Assembly (NCBI RefSeq): GCF_014692875.1
Contig: NZ_CP061171.1
Location: 2,108,001 to 2,172,000, forward strand
Direction: 5' to 3'
Origin: Pedobacter riviphilus
Lineage (GTDB): Bacteria > Bacteroidota > Bacteroidia > Sphingobacteriales > Sphingobacteriaceae
Length of the DNA: 64,000 nucleotides
The notes beneath the pieces were generated by a model. That model saw nothing but the letters and a program-made list of their open reading frames with translations. It was not told where the DNA came from and ran no database searches. This document shows positions 63,823 through 64,000 of the stretch, in pieces; the stretch's first letter is position 1, and each line of letters starts with the position of its first letter. Made by a program: the position numbers and the translations under genes.

Positions 63823-64000
63823 GTTACCAAATTTTGAGAACAAAAACTAAAAAAATACGTCTATAATAGTGCCAGGGCATTTTTTTGATTGTGAAAATGT
63901 GCAAAACTTCTTTCAAATAAATATTTGCTTTCTGTTGTTAATTCAAGGTAAATATGTATTATTGAAAAAATAATTTTTTTAAACCTTAAAAACATCAATT

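Overview
The window looks like a chromosomal segment of a Bacteroidota bacterium, most likely Sphingobacteriaceae (Pedobacter-like). The signs are a SusC/SusD pair with ECF sigma and FecR anti-sigma genes, TonB receptors with a carboxypeptidase-like N-terminal domain, a DUF4249 lipoprotein, LytTR/LytS signalling, AT-rich DNA with weak Shine-Dalgarno sequences, and a short SRP RNA. No database search was possible, so names rest on motifs read by eye.

Layout. 1-15.0 kb: a glycan-utilisation locus with ECF sigma/FecR, SusC (STN type), SusD, two paralogous DUF6528-like lipoproteins, a GH20 hexosaminidase and a large GH106-like hydrolase. 15.1-17.0 kb: an epimerase and an alpha/beta hydrolase. 17.2-27.2 kb: a LytS/LytTR pair divergent from a TolC-HlyD-ABC permease-ATPase exporter, then a TonB receptor and a DUF4249 lipoprotein. 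The exporter and receptor units begin with a duplicated leader of about 100 bp. 27.3-30.4 kb: a phosphoesterase, a secreted lectin-like protein, and a lipoprotein with a TNT-type (NAD+ glycohydrolase toxin) domain followed by a small zinc-ribbon protein. 30.9-35.87 kb: a 4.9-kb AT-rich island between a tRNA-Lys gene and a repeat of its 3' end. It carries a membrane-anchored PIN-like protein and a coupled PIN + AlbA_2 (Schlafen-like) pair, a candidate defence module. 36-47 kb: a formylglycine-generating-enzyme-like lipoprotein, a FucP-type sugar transporter, a HAD phosphatase, transaldolase-like FSA, SRP RNA and gltBD. 47-48.5 kb: a RAYT transposase flanked by seven copies or part-copies of a ~131-bp inverted-repeat unit. 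48.5-60 kb: SRPBCC, DUF763, phosphoesterase, GAF kinase, GH130 and a GT4 fusion, Ku, an esterase, small proteins and a relic of an MscS channel gene. 60-64 kb: a response regulator, then a bacteriophytochrome, its response regulator and a heme oxygenase, which together make a red-light photoreceptor and its chromophore.

Four genes (a DUF6528 paralogue, the GH106-like hydrolase, the TonB receptor and the esterase) each carry a frame break that one restored base repairs to a normal-length family member. All four breaks lie in or next to a short base run. This points either to residual indel errors in the assembly or to four small inactivating deletions, so none of these genes should be called dead without read-level checking.
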